Below, in pieces: positions 1 to 8,028 of a DNA stretch of 64,000 bases; position 1 is the first letter of the stretch; each line of letters begins with the position of its first letter. The position numbers and the translations under genes were made by a program. The notes beneath the pieces were generated by a model. That model searched no databases. It had not been told where the DNA came from and was given only the letters and a program-made list of their open reading frames with translations. The DNA is from Eubacteriales bacterium (GTDB lineage Bacteria > Bacillota > Clostridia > Lachnospirales > Lachnospiraceae): NCBI GenBank assembly GCA_030524175.1, contig JAUNHC010000009.1, positions 1 through 64,000 of the forward strand, read 5' to 3'.

Positions 1-440
1 ATCATTTTGGTGCAAGCGTGATTCATGGGCAGCGTAGCAATATTTTGCGCTTACGCAATGACAAAAGAAAGACTGATAAACAGTGGCTTTTATGATTTAG
101 CCACACCCTATCAGTCTGTGCACGTCAATGTTGAATCCTCCGTGTACCGAACGGCACGGTGGTGTAAGAGGCTTAAAAATTGGTGTTAACCGACCGACAA
201 TCATGAGAGAATCTCACCGCAATAAATGAAAACTAAATATTGGCTATACTCTATGTAGTGGTATACTTAAAGTGCCGGATAAGGTCGGAAGGGGATTGGT
301 GCTTCCAAGCCCGTGCGACAGACTGATTTTCAGCTCCTTAGGTGTACCACATTTTGTTTCCATCGGATTTTGATGAGGACGCAGGACAGCCAACAATTAA
401 GCAAAGAGCTGCATCGGCTTATGCGAAGGAGATTTATTTT
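1..440 (+). other. Non-coding flank upstream of truncated IS110 transposase, with hairpins
   Basis: No convincing protein gene lies here. The sequence shows a hairpin with an 8-bp outer stem (71-78 with 109-116) and a 6-bp inner stem (83-88 with 99-104). From 132 to 170 a segment with a CCGTG/CACGG stem (140-144, 155-159) and the CCGAACGG and GGTGGTGTAAGAGG strings resembles, from memory, a decayed group II intron domain V. IS110 elements carry a long non-coding end upstream of the recombinase that encodes a bridge RNA, so the part nearest 440 could be such an end (inference). The element boundary is not visible because the window starts here. Confidence 0.35.
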
Positions 441-881
441 ATGGAAGTATTGTATAAACGGTGTTGTGGGATTGACATTCATAAAAATATGATGGTGGCC
501 TGTGTTTTTACGAGTGTCAGAAAAAAAGAGGTTCGCCATTTCTCTACAATGACGGACGATATTCTCCAATTGGTTTCATGGCTGAAAGAAACTAATTGCG
601 AGATGGCTGACATGGAAAGTACCGGTCCCTACTGGAAACCTGTTTATAACATATTCGAAGAGGAACAAATTCCCATCATGGTTGTGAATGCCCAACATAT
701 CAAAGGGGTTCCAGGACGCAAAACGGATGTAAAGGATGCAGAGTGGATTGCAGATTTGGTCCGCCACGGATTAGTAAAGGCCAGTTACATACCAAACCGG
801 GAACAAAGAGAGTTACGTGAAATAACACGTTATCGCCAGGAAATGATTGAAGAACGTGCCCGTTGTAATTATTCAGCCTAA
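441..881 (+). pseudogene. IS110-family transposase, N-terminal fragment
   Basis: Encodes about 146 residues matching the DEDD (RuvC-like) N-terminal domain of IS110-family recombinases. The GIDIHK motif near the start, ADMEST in the middle and KTDVKDAEWIADL later supply the acidic residues. The ATG at 441 follows a GAAGGA ribosome site. A full-length member is usually about 400 residues; here the reading frame leaves the conserved sequence after the EERAR motif, adds a few unrelated residues and stops, so the C-terminal Transposase_20 domain with its catalytic serine is absent. It should be inactive. The abrupt loss of similarity suggests deletion or another insertion at about 866. Confidence 0.85.
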
Positions 882-911
882 ATAACTTTCTTCTAATTTT
901 TTCATATGCAA

Positions 912-945
912 GTTAATAAGCCCGCCAAAAGGCGAGCTTATTAAC
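912..945. repeat. Inverted repeat / hairpin downstream of MATE gene
   Basis: A 10-bp perfect outer stem (912-921 with 936-945) encloses a CGCC-AAAA-GGCG inner stem. It lies between the truncated transposase and the 3' end of the minus-strand MATE gene. There is no clear T-run on either side, so it is either a weak terminator for the exporter or part of an element end. Confidence 0.5.
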
Positions 946-1011
946 AATACTTATTTGTGGGTTATTGCTGAATTACGTTTTCAGGACAGCCCCTTTTTGA
1001 CGATTGAGCAA

Positions 1012-2394
1012 TTACGCAGCTTCAGGCATTTTATCAATTTTTTTGAATTCCCTTACCACCAGAATAATGGCAAGTACTCCGGCAGCACCGTCTGCGATAG
1101 GACCGGAGTACATGACGCCTTCAATCCCCATGAAGATAGGAAAGATGATGACCAGCGGTACCAGGAAGATGATCTGGCGGGTCATGGAAAGGAAAATACC
1201 TTTGGATGCCCTTCCGATGGAGGTGAAAAAGTTGGAGGTTACCGGCTGCAGCCCGTTGAAAAAGGTACAGAACAAGAAAATCCGGAAAAATTTCACCGCA
1301 AATTTATAATAAAGCTCATCTCCATTTCCAAAGAGACTGATGATCTGTCCGGGAAAAATCTGGAAGCAGAGCATTCCGATGACAGCAACAATGGTAGCGG
1401 CGCCGGCGGCCTTCAGGTAAGCTTCCTTCACACGCTTATACTTCTGAGCGCCATAGTTAAAGCTGATGATCGGCTGTGCACCCTGAGACAGGCCAATGAC
1501 CACAGAGAGGAACAGCATGTTCACCTTCATGACAATACCAACCACAGCGAGAGGAATATCGCTGCCGTACTCAGAAAGTGCTCCGTAATGCCGCAGAGTG
1601 TTGTTCAGTAAAACCTGAATGATAGTGATTGCAAGCTGATTCAGACAGGCTGCGGAACCCAGAGATATAATGAGCTTCAGACAGCCGGGCTTGGGGATGA
1701 GGTTTCGGGGCTTCAGGCTTCCGGAAAGGTATTTCGGAAGATAAAAGAATACCATACCTGCTGAGAATATCTGGCCGATGACAGTGGCCCATGCTGCACC
1801 CTGGATTCCCCATCCGAACCCGAAAATGAAAAGCGGGTCCAGCACTGTGTTGATGAGAGCACCGGAGAGCATGGCAATCATGGAATATGTGGGCTTTCCA
1901 TCAGCACGGATCAAATGATTCCCTCCGGTGACAAGCATGAAAAAAGGGAAACCCAGTGAAGTAATGCCTACATATGCCAGTGAATAGTCGAGGGTCTGGT
2001 CTGTGGCACCGCATGCAAGTACGATAGGTTTAAGGAAAAGCCGGAAGAGAATGCTTAAGGTGATTCCCAGGATCAGGAGAGTTCCGAAAGCGGTACCTGC
2101 AATATTCCGAGCTTTATCTTCGTCCTTACGTCCAAGTGCCAGGTTAAAGTTAGCAGCGCCTCCGATACCGAGAAGCAGAGAAATGGCAACAGTGACAGTT
2201 GTCATGGGAAAAGCAACATTTGTGGCTGCGTTTCCGAGCATTCCTACGCCCTGGCCGATAAAAATCTGGTCAACAATATTATATAGTGCATTCACCACCA
2301 TACTGATTATGCTGGGAATGGCGAATTTCCGCAGAAGACTTCCTACCGGGGCGGTGCCCAGGGGATTTTCAACGGGGGTTATGGTTTGTTCCAT
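1012..2394 (-). CDS. MATE-family multidrug/cation efflux transporter
   Basis: A 460-residue, very hydrophobic protein with about 12 predicted membrane helices, the normal size for a MATE exporter. It begins with a short polar N-terminus and has the typical FAIPSIISMVVNALYNIVDQIFIG-type first helix and the internal two-fold repeat (second half begins near the LGSAACLNQLAI segment). These proteins exchange Na+ or H+ for cationic drugs at the cytoplasmic membrane; the closest subgroup I recognise is MepA-like. An AAGGAGGA ribosome site stands just before the ATG at 2394. It is a single gene, with the PHP gene upstream on the same strand and a hairpin between them. Substrate cannot be read from sequence. 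Confidence 0.9.
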   Translation of the reverse strand: MEQTITPVENPLGTAPVGSLLRKFAIPSIISMVVNALYNIVDQIFIGQGVGMLGNAATNVAFPMTTVTVAISLLLGIGGAANFNLALGRKDEDKARNIAGTAFGTLLILGITLSILFRLFLKPIVLACGATDQTLDYSLAYVGITSLGFPFFMLVTGGNHLIRADGKPTYSMIAMLSGALINTVLDPLFIFGFGWGIQGAAWATVIGQIFSAGMVFFYLPKYLSGSLKPRNLIPKPGCLKLIISLGSAACLNQLAITIIQVLLNNTLRHYGALSEYGSDIPLAVVGIVMKVNMLFLSVVIGLSQGAQPIISFNYGAQKYKRVKEAYLKAAGAATIVAVIGMLCFQIFPGQIISLFGNGDELYYKFAVKFFRIFLFCTFFNGLQPVTSNFFTSIGRASKGIFLSMTRQIIFLVPLVIIFPIFMGIEGVMYSGPIADGAAGVLAIILVVREFKKIDKMPEAA

Positions 2395-2436
2395 GTGATT
2401 TCCTCCTTATGTATTTTTCATTCACATGCATGAGAG

Positions 2437-2475
2437 GGCCGGACAGAAAAATTCTATCCGGCCTTTTGTGATTTT
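2437..2475. terminator. Hairpin with T-rich tail between PHP and MATE genes
   Basis: A 10-bp stem with one mismatch (2437-2446 with 2454-2463) closes an 8-nt loop and is followed on the plus strand by TTTTGTGATTTT. Both neighbouring genes are on the minus strand, where the tail is not T-rich, so its role as terminator of the PHP gene is uncertain. Confidence 0.45.
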
Positions 2476-2575
2476 ATTCTAAATTTAATAGTAATACTTT
2501 TAGGAAGGAAAAGTCAATGATTTATTTTGAAGAATCTGGTTACTGAAACTGGTCAGAACACGCTAGTCTTAATTG

Positions 2576-3292
2576 TTACCTGTCTGCCAAAAACACCTTC
2601 AATTTGGGAATCTGGTTGTTATAGATCAATTCTTCAGGAAACATAGCCTGGTGGACAAAGTCAGCTGCAAAAGTGAAATCCCCGATATGCTCTGTGCCAT
2701 GGCTGTCGCTGGAGAGAAGAACGGGCGTCCTGTATTTTGCGCACCATCGGAGGATTTCGGTGTTGTTCTGTCTTGTATCTCCGCGATAGCCGTAAGGTGC
2801 CAGAGACGCCTCGTTGATTTCCAGAAGAACCTGTTCCTTTTTGGCGCAGGCGGCCAGGGCTTCATAGTCAACAGGATACTGGGGATTGTCGCAGTGTCCC
2901 AATATTTTAACATGCGGATTCTTCATCACATTGATAAAAGCACGCGTGTTTTCCTCACAGGTACCAGGGCGGTAATTCTGGGCGTGCATGCTGGCGATGG
3001 CATAGTCAAGCCGGGAAAGAAGCTCCTCCTCCAGATCAACACTGCCTTCGGTATCCAGAATATTCAGCTCGATTCCGTAAAGCAGATCCACATCGAAACG
3101 TCTTTTTGGGGAAAAGGTCAGACTGCGGAAATAGGAGGAAGTTCCGGCTGCCAGGGTGGCAGGACCGTGATCTGTGATTCCTAATAGTCGTAATCCGTTT
3201 TGGGCCGCTTTCTTTGCCATGTCGGAGATTGTGCAGGAGGTTCCGTGACCGCTTGCAATGGAGTGGGTATGCATATCTGAAAGGTATTTCAT
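2576..3292 (-). CDS. PHP-domain phosphoesterase (YcdX / histidinol-phosphatase-like)
   Basis: A 238-residue protein of the PHP superfamily, metal-dependent phosphoesterases with a distorted TIM barrel. Metal-binding motifs are visible: HTH at residues 8-10, TDHG at 41-42, a glutamate in GIELN, GHCDNP, and SSDSHG near the C-terminus. Length and motif order fit the YcdX-type stand-alone phosphatases rather than the polymerase-associated PHP domain. The ATG at 3292 has an AAAGGAG ribosome site. It is transcribed away from the BMC locus; the 250-bp region between them holds the BMC operators and promoter. Substrate is unknown. Confidence 0.85.
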   Translation of the reverse strand: MKYLSDMHTHSIASGHGTSCTISDMAKKAAQNGLRLLGITDHGPATLAAGTSSYFRSLTFSPKRRFDVDLLYGIELNILDTEGSVDLEEELLSRLDYAIASMHAQNYRPGTCEENTRAFINVMKNPHVKILGHCDNPQYPVDYEALAACAKKEQVLLEINEASLAPYGYRGDTRQNNTEILRWCAKYRTPVLLSSDSHGTEHIGDFTFAADFVHQAMFPEELIYNNQIPKLKVFLADR

Positions 3293-3433
3293 GCTGGCTC
3301 CTTTCCTGTATAAACTGTTATATCACATAAAAAGAGTGAGGGCAGTGCCTGACCCTTTTGTCTCTCTGTTCTTATGATAATAAGTATGACAGATGGAGTT
3401 GCCCTTGTCAATAGAGGAAAGTGTATTCCAAAT

Positions 3434-3476
3434 GAAAACAAACAAAAATCACAGTGAAAAACAAACAAAAACCACA
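3434..3476 (+). promoter_or_regulatory. Tandem A-rich direct repeats (putative DeoR-type operator) before BMC operon
   Basis: Two copies of a 19-nt A/C-rich word beginning AAAACAAACAAAAA and ending CACA start at 3435 and 3458, an exact period of 23 nt (18 of 19 identical). The reverse complement (TTTTTGTTTGTTTT) resembles the T-rich direct-repeat operators of the AgaR/GatR branch of DeoR regulators. They end about 30 nt before the -35 box at 3507. A related pair with the same 23-nt period precedes the aldolase promoter, and a DeoR-type gene lies in the operon. Binding is inferred. Confidence 0.6.
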
Positions 3477-3506
3477 TAAAACACAGGGAATACGTGTTGA
3501 TTCTTG

Positions 3507-3535
3507 TTGACATCAGCTTGTGGATAGAGTATAAT
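3507..3535 (+). promoter_or_regulatory. Consensus sigma-A promoter of the glycyl-radical dehydratase operon
   Basis: TTGACA at 3507-3512 and TATAAT at 3530-3535 are separated by exactly 17 nt, a perfect housekeeping consensus. Transcription should begin near 3541-3543. That places the first in-frame ATG (3544) right at the transcript end with no ribosome site, arguing for the GTG start at 3646. Confidence 0.85.
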
Positions 3536-3645
3536 GGACATACATGAAATGCATGGACAGGCATTCCGGGAAAGCTATGGCTATGGGAGCGCGGAACAGT
3601 TATGACTTTTCCGGGAATCAGTGTCTGCCATGGGAAAGGAGAATT

Positions 3646-6171
3646 GTGGAAAAATTTAATACGACAGATATCCCCAAGTCCTCCAGGATCACAAGACTGG
3701 TGGAACACTTATATGAAAAAATGCCGGTGATTGAGTCTGCCAGGGCGAAACTGCTCACTGAGTCTTATCAGAAGACGGAAGGTGAGCCGATCATCACCCG
3801 CAGAGCCAAAGCATTTGCCCATATCCTGCGGAACATTCCCATCATCATTCGGGATGAGGAACTGATTGTGGGCAGCAGTACCATCGCTCCCAGAGGCTGT
3901 CAGACTTACCCGGAATTTTCGTATCAGTGGCTGGAGGATGAGCTGGACACCGTGGAGACCAGAAGTGCGGATCCCTTCCATATTGAGGAGGAGACGAAAC
4001 AGGAACTTAGAGAGATCCACAAATACTGGAAAGGTAAAACCACCAGTGAGCTTGCTCTTTCCTATATGGCGCCGGAGGCTGTCAAAGCCATTGAGCACAA
4101 TATTTTTACACCCGGGAATTATTTCTATAATGGTGTGGGCCATGTGACGGTGAAATATGAGGAAGTTCTGGCTGTGGGTTACGAAGGCATTATGGAAAAG
4201 GCGAAAGCAGAGCTTTCCAAATGTCAGGTGGGTGACGGAGATTATGGGAAGAAATCCCATTTCCTCCAGGCTGTGATTTTGAGCTGTGAGGCAGTGATTG
4301 ATTATGCCCGGCGCTATGCGCAGCTTGCCCGTGAGATGGCAGCTGCATGTACGTCTGAGGACAGAAAGCAGGAACTTCTCACTATTGCAGAAAACTGCAG
4401 CCATGTCCCGGCTAAAGGCGCCGGGAATTTTTATGAGGCTTGTCAGTCTTTCTGGTTCGTGCAGCAGCTGATCCAGCTGGAGTCCAGCGGGCATTCTATT
4501 TCTCCGGGACGGTTTGACCAGTACATGTACCCGTATTACAAACAAGATATGGAAAAAGGCACCATCACAAGGGAATTTGCCCAGGAGCTGATGGACTGTA
4601 TCTGGGTGAAGTTAAATGACCTGAATAAATGCCGGGATGCTGTGTCAGCAGAAGGTTTTGCAGGATACAGCCTGTTCCAGAATCTGATCGCAGGAGGACA
4701 GAACAGTGACGGCGAGGACGTGACCAACGACCTTTCCATTATGAGTATCTTGGCATCCATGCATGTACAGCTGCCTCAGCCATCCTTATCTGTGAGGGTG
4801 TGGAACGGATCGCCCCATGAATTTCTCATCAAGGCCGCAGAGCTTACCAGGACGGGAATCGGTCTCCCTGCTTATTACAACGACGAGGTGATCATTCCGG
4901 CGCTGCAGAACAGAGGCCTTACCCTGGCAGATGCCAGAGAGTACAACATTATCGGCTGTGTGGAACCTCAAAAAGCAGGAAAGACAGAAGGCTGGCACGA
5001 TGCTGCATTCTTTAATATGTGTCGTCCCCTTGAACTTGTTTTTGCAAACGGTATGGACAAGGGCGAGATGGTGGGGATTCCAACCGGCGATGTGACTAAG
5101 ATGAATACCTTTGATGAGCTGTACGGTGCTTATAAGAGACAGATGGAATACTGTATTTCCCTGCTTGTAAATGCTGACAATGCCATTGATGTGGCTCATG
5201 GAGAACGCTGTCCTCTGCCTTTCTTATCCTGTATGGTAGATGACTGTTTGAAGAGAGGGAAATCTGTCCAGGAGGGCGGTGCTGTCTATAACTTTACCGG
5301 ACCTCAGGGCTTTGGTATTGCCAATATGGCAGATTCTCTTTTTGCCATCCGCAGACTTGTATACGAGGAGCGTAAGGTGACAATGGAGGAGTATAAAGAA
5401 GCTCTGGCATGGAACTATGGCAAGGGAATCGATGAGCAGTCTGCCGCAGAGATCACTGTGGCAATCCTGAAAGAAATGCAGGCTGCAGGTCAGAAGGTGG
5501 ATGAGCAGACGGCGGACACTGTGTTAAAGACTGTGATGAATATCCGGCCGGATGAGCGCAAAGCAGCGAGATACGAAGAGATACATAATTTAATTGAAGA
5601 GGTGCCAAAGTTCGGAAATGATATTCCTGAGGTGGATTATTTTGCAAGAGATGTGGCTTACACCTACACCCGTCCTCTTCAGGATTACAGGAATCCAAGA
5701 GGCGGCCAGTACCAGGCAGGGCTTTATCCTGTGTCGGCCAATGTACCCCTTGGGGGACAGACAGGGGCAACACCTGACGGGCGTTATGCCCACACACCTG
5801 TGGCTGACGGTGTTTCTCCCTCAGCAGGCAAGGATGTGAACGGGCCTACGGCGGCAGCAGCCTCGGTGGCACGCCTTGACCACTTTATAGTGTCAAACGG
5901 AACACTCTTTAATCAGAAGTTTCATCCCTCCGCACTATCAGGAAGAGATGGCCTGGAGAAATTTGTGGCACTTATCCGTTCTTATTTTGACCAGAAGGGA
6001 ATGCATATGCAGTTCAATGTAGTGGACAGGCAGACACTTCTGGATGCCCAGGAGCATCCGGAGAAATATAAGCATCTTGTAGTCCGCGTGGCAGGCTACA
6101 GTGCACTGTTCACCACTCTTTCCCGTTCGCTGCAGGATGATATTATCCGGCGCACAGAGCAGGGTTTTTAG
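3646..6171 (+). CDS. B12-independent (glycyl radical) 1,2-propanediol/glycerol-type dehydratase
   Basis: An 841-residue glycyl radical enzyme (PFL-like plus C-terminal glycine radical domain) that would dehydrate 1,2-propanediol to propionaldehyde inside the microcompartment. The GTG at 3646 is chosen because AAAGGAG sits just before it and the promoter lies at 3507-3535; an upstream ATG at 3544 would be leaderless. From this start the residues are His166 (GHV), Cys438 and Glu440 (IIGCVEPQ, thiyl radical and base), Asp452, and Gly817 (VAGYSA, radical site). These positions agree with those I recall for the Roseburia inulinivorans propanediol dehydratase. GCVEP also occurs in glycerol dehydratase and choline lyase; the His166 and the aldolase/fucose context favour diol. 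No N-terminal encapsulation helix is evident. Confidence 0.9.
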   Translation: MEKFNTTDIPKSSRITRLVEHLYEKMPVIESARAKLLTESYQKTEGEPIITRRAKAFAHILRNIPIIIRDEELIVGSSTIAPRGCQTYPEFSYQWLEDELDTVETRSADPFHIEEETKQELREIHKYWKGKTTSELALSYMAPEAVKAIEHNIFTPGNYFYNGVGHVTVKYEEVLAVGYEGIMEKAKAELSKCQVGDGDYGKKSHFLQAVILSCEAVIDYARRYAQLAREMAAACTSEDRKQELLTIAENCSHVPAKGAGNFYEACQSFWFVQQLIQLESSGHSISPGRFDQYMYPYYKQDMEKGTITREFAQELMDCIWVKLNDLNKCRDAVSAEGFAGYSLFQNLIAGGQNSDGEDVTNDLSIMSILASMHVQLPQPSLSVRVWNGSPHEFLIKAAELTRTGIGLPAYYNDEVIIPALQNRGLTLADAREYNIIGCVEPQKAGKTEGWHDAAFFNMCRPLELVFANGMDKGEMVGIPTGDVTKMNTFDELYGAYKRQMEYCISLLVNADNAIDVAHGERCPLPFLSCMVDDCLKRGKSVQEGGAVYNFTGPQGFGIANMADSLFAIRRLVYEERKVTMEEYKEALAWNYGKGIDEQSAAEITVAILKEMQAAGQKVDEQTADTVLKTVMNIRPDERKAARYEEIHNLIEEVPKFGNDIPEVDYFARDVAYTYTRPLQDYRNPRGGQYQAGLYPVSANVPLGGQTGATPDGRYAHTPVADGVSPSAGKDVNGPTAAAASVARLDHFIVSNGTLFNQKFHPSALSGRDGLEKFVALIRSYFDQKGMHMQFNVVDRQTLLDAQEHPEKYKHLVVRVAGYSALFTTLSRSLQDDIIRRTEQGF

Positions 6172-6231
6172 GAACAAGTGATCAGCCTGTACCAGAATAT
6201 AGCTGCATGTAGTGCGGCTCAGGAGGAAAAC

Positions 6232-7023
6232 ATGGACTATTTAGACAGGACGGGCAGAATATTTGATGTCCAGAGATATTCCATCCATGACGGACCGGGG
6301 ATCAGAACCATTGTGTTCCTGAAGGGGTGTGTCCTTCGGTGCAGGTGGTGCTGTAATCCGGAATCCCAGGACTTTGCAATTCAGACAATGAAAGTCCAGG
6401 GAGAGGATAAGGTGATCGGACGGGATGTGACTGTACGCGAGATGATCGAGGTGGTGGAGAAGGACAGGCCCTGTTATTACCGTTCCGGAGGAGGGCTTAC
6501 TTTGTCCGGAGGGGAATGTCTCTGCCAGCCGGAATTTTCCAGGGATCTTCTGCGGGCAGCCAAAGAGAGAGGGATCAATACTGTTATTGAGAGCATGGCA
6601 TGTGCTTCCTATGAACGGATTGAAGAACTTCTCCCTTACCTGGACATTTACCTGATGGACATCAAACATACAAACCCGGAAAAGCATAAGGAATTCACAG
6701 GAAGAAGCAATGAGATGATGATGGAGAATGCCAGAAGAGTTGCCCTTTCCGGGCTGACGAAGCTGGTGATCCGTGTACCTGTAATCCCTGCTTTTAATGA
6801 CACCATCGGGGAAATCCAGGGGATTGCCCGGTTTGCCGCCACATTGCCCGGGGTAGATAAGATACATCTGCTCCCCTACCACAGGCTTGGGCAGGATAAA
6901 TATGAAGGCCTTGGAAGGACGTATCTGATGGAGGGGATTGAGCCTCCGTCCATGGAGCATATGGAAACATTAAAGAAGGCAGTACATGCAGTATGTAATC
7001 TTGACTGCCAGATAGGAGGTTGA
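6232..7023 (+). CDS. Glycyl-radical enzyme activating protein (radical SAM)
   Basis: A 263-residue radical SAM activase that would generate the glycyl radical on the dehydratase encoded just upstream. The CX3CX2C iron-sulfur motif (CVLRCRWC) is followed by NPES, and the GGGLTLSGGE and MDIKH motifs are typical of PFL-activase relatives. The ATG at 6232 follows CAGGAGGAAAAC; an in-frame ATG at 6178 lacks such a site. Many activases of this class insert two further 4Fe-4S clusters after the first motif; here only about 20 non-cysteine residues separate NPESQ from the next conserved block, so the ferredoxin-like insert is missing. The next gene begins 3 nt after the stop. Confidence 0.9.
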   Translation: MDYLDRTGRIFDVQRYSIHDGPGIRTIVFLKGCVLRCRWCCNPESQDFAIQTMKVQGEDKVIGRDVTVREMIEVVEKDRPCYYRSGGGLTLSGGECLCQPEFSRDLLRAAKERGINTVIESMACASYERIEELLPYLDIYLMDIKHTNPEKHKEFTGRSNEMMMENARRVALSGLTKLVIRVPVIPAFNDTIGEIQGIARFAATLPGVDKIHLLPYHRLGQDKYEGLGRTYLMEGIEPPSMEHMETLKKAVHAVCNLDCQIGG

Positions 7024-7025
7024 AA

Positions 7026-7403
7026 ATGGGATATACAGACAATATGTCACCGGAAGTGAAACAGCGCATTGTACAGGAACTTGTTCCCGGAAAGCAGATT
7101 TCCCTGGCACATATCATCGCCAATCCGGATAAGATTCTTTATACCAAGCTGGGACTTGACCCGGCCATTGAGTATTCCCGCTCTGCTATCGGCATTCTGA
7201 CCATCAGCCCTGCGGAGACTGCTATTATCATGGCAGATATTGCCATTAAATCATCGGGAGTGGACTTAGGGTTTGTGGACAGATTCAGCGGAAGCCTGAT
7301 CATTACCGGTACGGTGTCGGAGGTGGAAGCTTCTGTCAATGCAATTCTGGACTATGTAGGCGAAAAACTGGGATTCGCCGTTTGTCCGGTTACCAGGACC
7401 TGA
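7026..7403 (+). CDS. BMC shell protein, PduU/EutS-like
   Basis: A 125-residue single BMC domain with the N-terminal extension seen in circularly permuted PduU/EutS hexamers (QELVPGKQISLAHIIANP), followed by a BMC core with GILTISPAETAIIMADIAIK and GSLIITGTVSEVEASV. It would form a hexameric facet tile with a capped pore. GGAGG at 7015-7019 precedes the ATG at 7026. It overlaps the downstream GTPase gene at the TGATG junction, so the two are probably translationally coupled. Confidence 0.9.
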   Translation: MGYTDNMSPEVKQRIVQELVPGKQISLAHIIANPDKILYTKLGLDPAIEYSRSAIGILTISPAETAIIMADIAIKSSGVDLGFVDRFSGSLIITGTVSEVEASVNAILDYVGEKLGFAVCPVTRT

Positions 7404-7873
7404 TGAAGAAAATTGTTCTCATCGGCCGCAGTGAGGCGGGGAAAACCACGTTGACCCAGGCACTGCGGGGCGAAAAAATCCATTATCACAAAACCCAGTA
7501 TGTAAATAATTTCGACGTGATCGTGGACACGCCGGGGGAATACGCCCAGACAAAGGGGTTGGGCCATGCTCTGGCATTGTACACCTATGAATCTGATATC
7601 GTGGGACTTCTTGTGGCGGCAACAGAGCCGTATTGTCTCTTTCCCCCTTGTATCACCTGTATGGCCAACCGTGAGGTGGTGGGGATCGTGACAAAAATCC
7701 ACGAACAGGGCGCAAACCTGGAGCGTGCAGCCTCCTGGCTGAAGCTTACAGGATGCAAAAAGATTTTTTATGTGGATTCCAAAACCCAGGAAGGGGTACC
7801 TGAAATCCTGGAATATCTCCGGGAAGAGGGGGATTTGATGCCCTGGGAAAGGGAAAAACCGGAATCACAATAA
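7403..7873 (+). CDS. EutP/PduV-like small GTPase
   Basis: A 156-residue P-loop GTPase of the EutP/PduV family. Walker A GRSEAGKTTL is at the N-terminus, a DTPGEY switch II motif follows, and TKIHE stands where an NKxD-like specificity motif is expected. EutP/PduV proteins are recurrent accessory genes of ethanolamine and propanediol microcompartments; roles proposed for them include positioning on filaments, and an acetate-kinase-like activity for EutP. The ATG at 7403 shares its A with the stop of the shell gene. It is the last gene before the second BMC promoter. Confidence 0.85.
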   Translation: MKKIVLIGRSEAGKTTLTQALRGEKIHYHKTQYVNNFDVIVDTPGEYAQTKGLGHALALYTYESDIVGLLVAATEPYCLFPPCITCMANREVVGIVTKIHEQGANLERAASWLKLTGCKKIFYVDSKTQEGVPEILEYLREEGDLMPWEREKPESQ

Positions 7874-7909
7874 AAACAACATAAATAACACAATAAAAAC
7901 AACACAAAA
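7869..7909 (+). promoter_or_regulatory. Second pair of 23-nt-period A-rich repeats (putative operator)
   Basis: AATAAAAACAACA-Y-AAA occurs at 7869 and again at 7892, the same 23-nt period as the repeats before the dehydratase promoter and of similar A/C-rich composition. The pair lies immediately upstream of the -35 box at 7923, the expected place for an operator of the cluster's DeoR-type regulator (inference). The first repeat overlaps the last codons of the GTPase gene. Confidence 0.55.
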
Positions 7910-7922
7910 CAACAGGTTTCCC

Positions 7923-7951
7923 TTGACTTTTTTTGTGGGATGGAGTAGAAT
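7923..7951 (+). promoter_or_regulatory. Internal sigma-A promoter before the aldolase gene
   Basis: TTGACT (7923-7928) and TAGAAT (7946-7951) are separated by 17 nt. A leader of about 70 nt then reaches the aldolase start at 8029. This gives the aldolase, enzyme and shell genes their own transcription start, independent of the dehydratase promoter. Confidence 0.75.
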
Positions 7952-8028
7952 AACATCAGAAACAAAAAAGGGAAACCAAAGGGGCTGTCAAAAGGACAGT
8001 AAACCCAGCGCTTAAGGAGGAAGAAAGC

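Noticed and set aside
3544-3645. Possible 34-residue N-terminal extension of the glycyl-radical dehydratase
   Set aside because: The ATG at 3544 lies at the predicted transcript start with no ribosome site, and the extension does not look like an encapsulation helix. The GTG at 3646 has a proper site.
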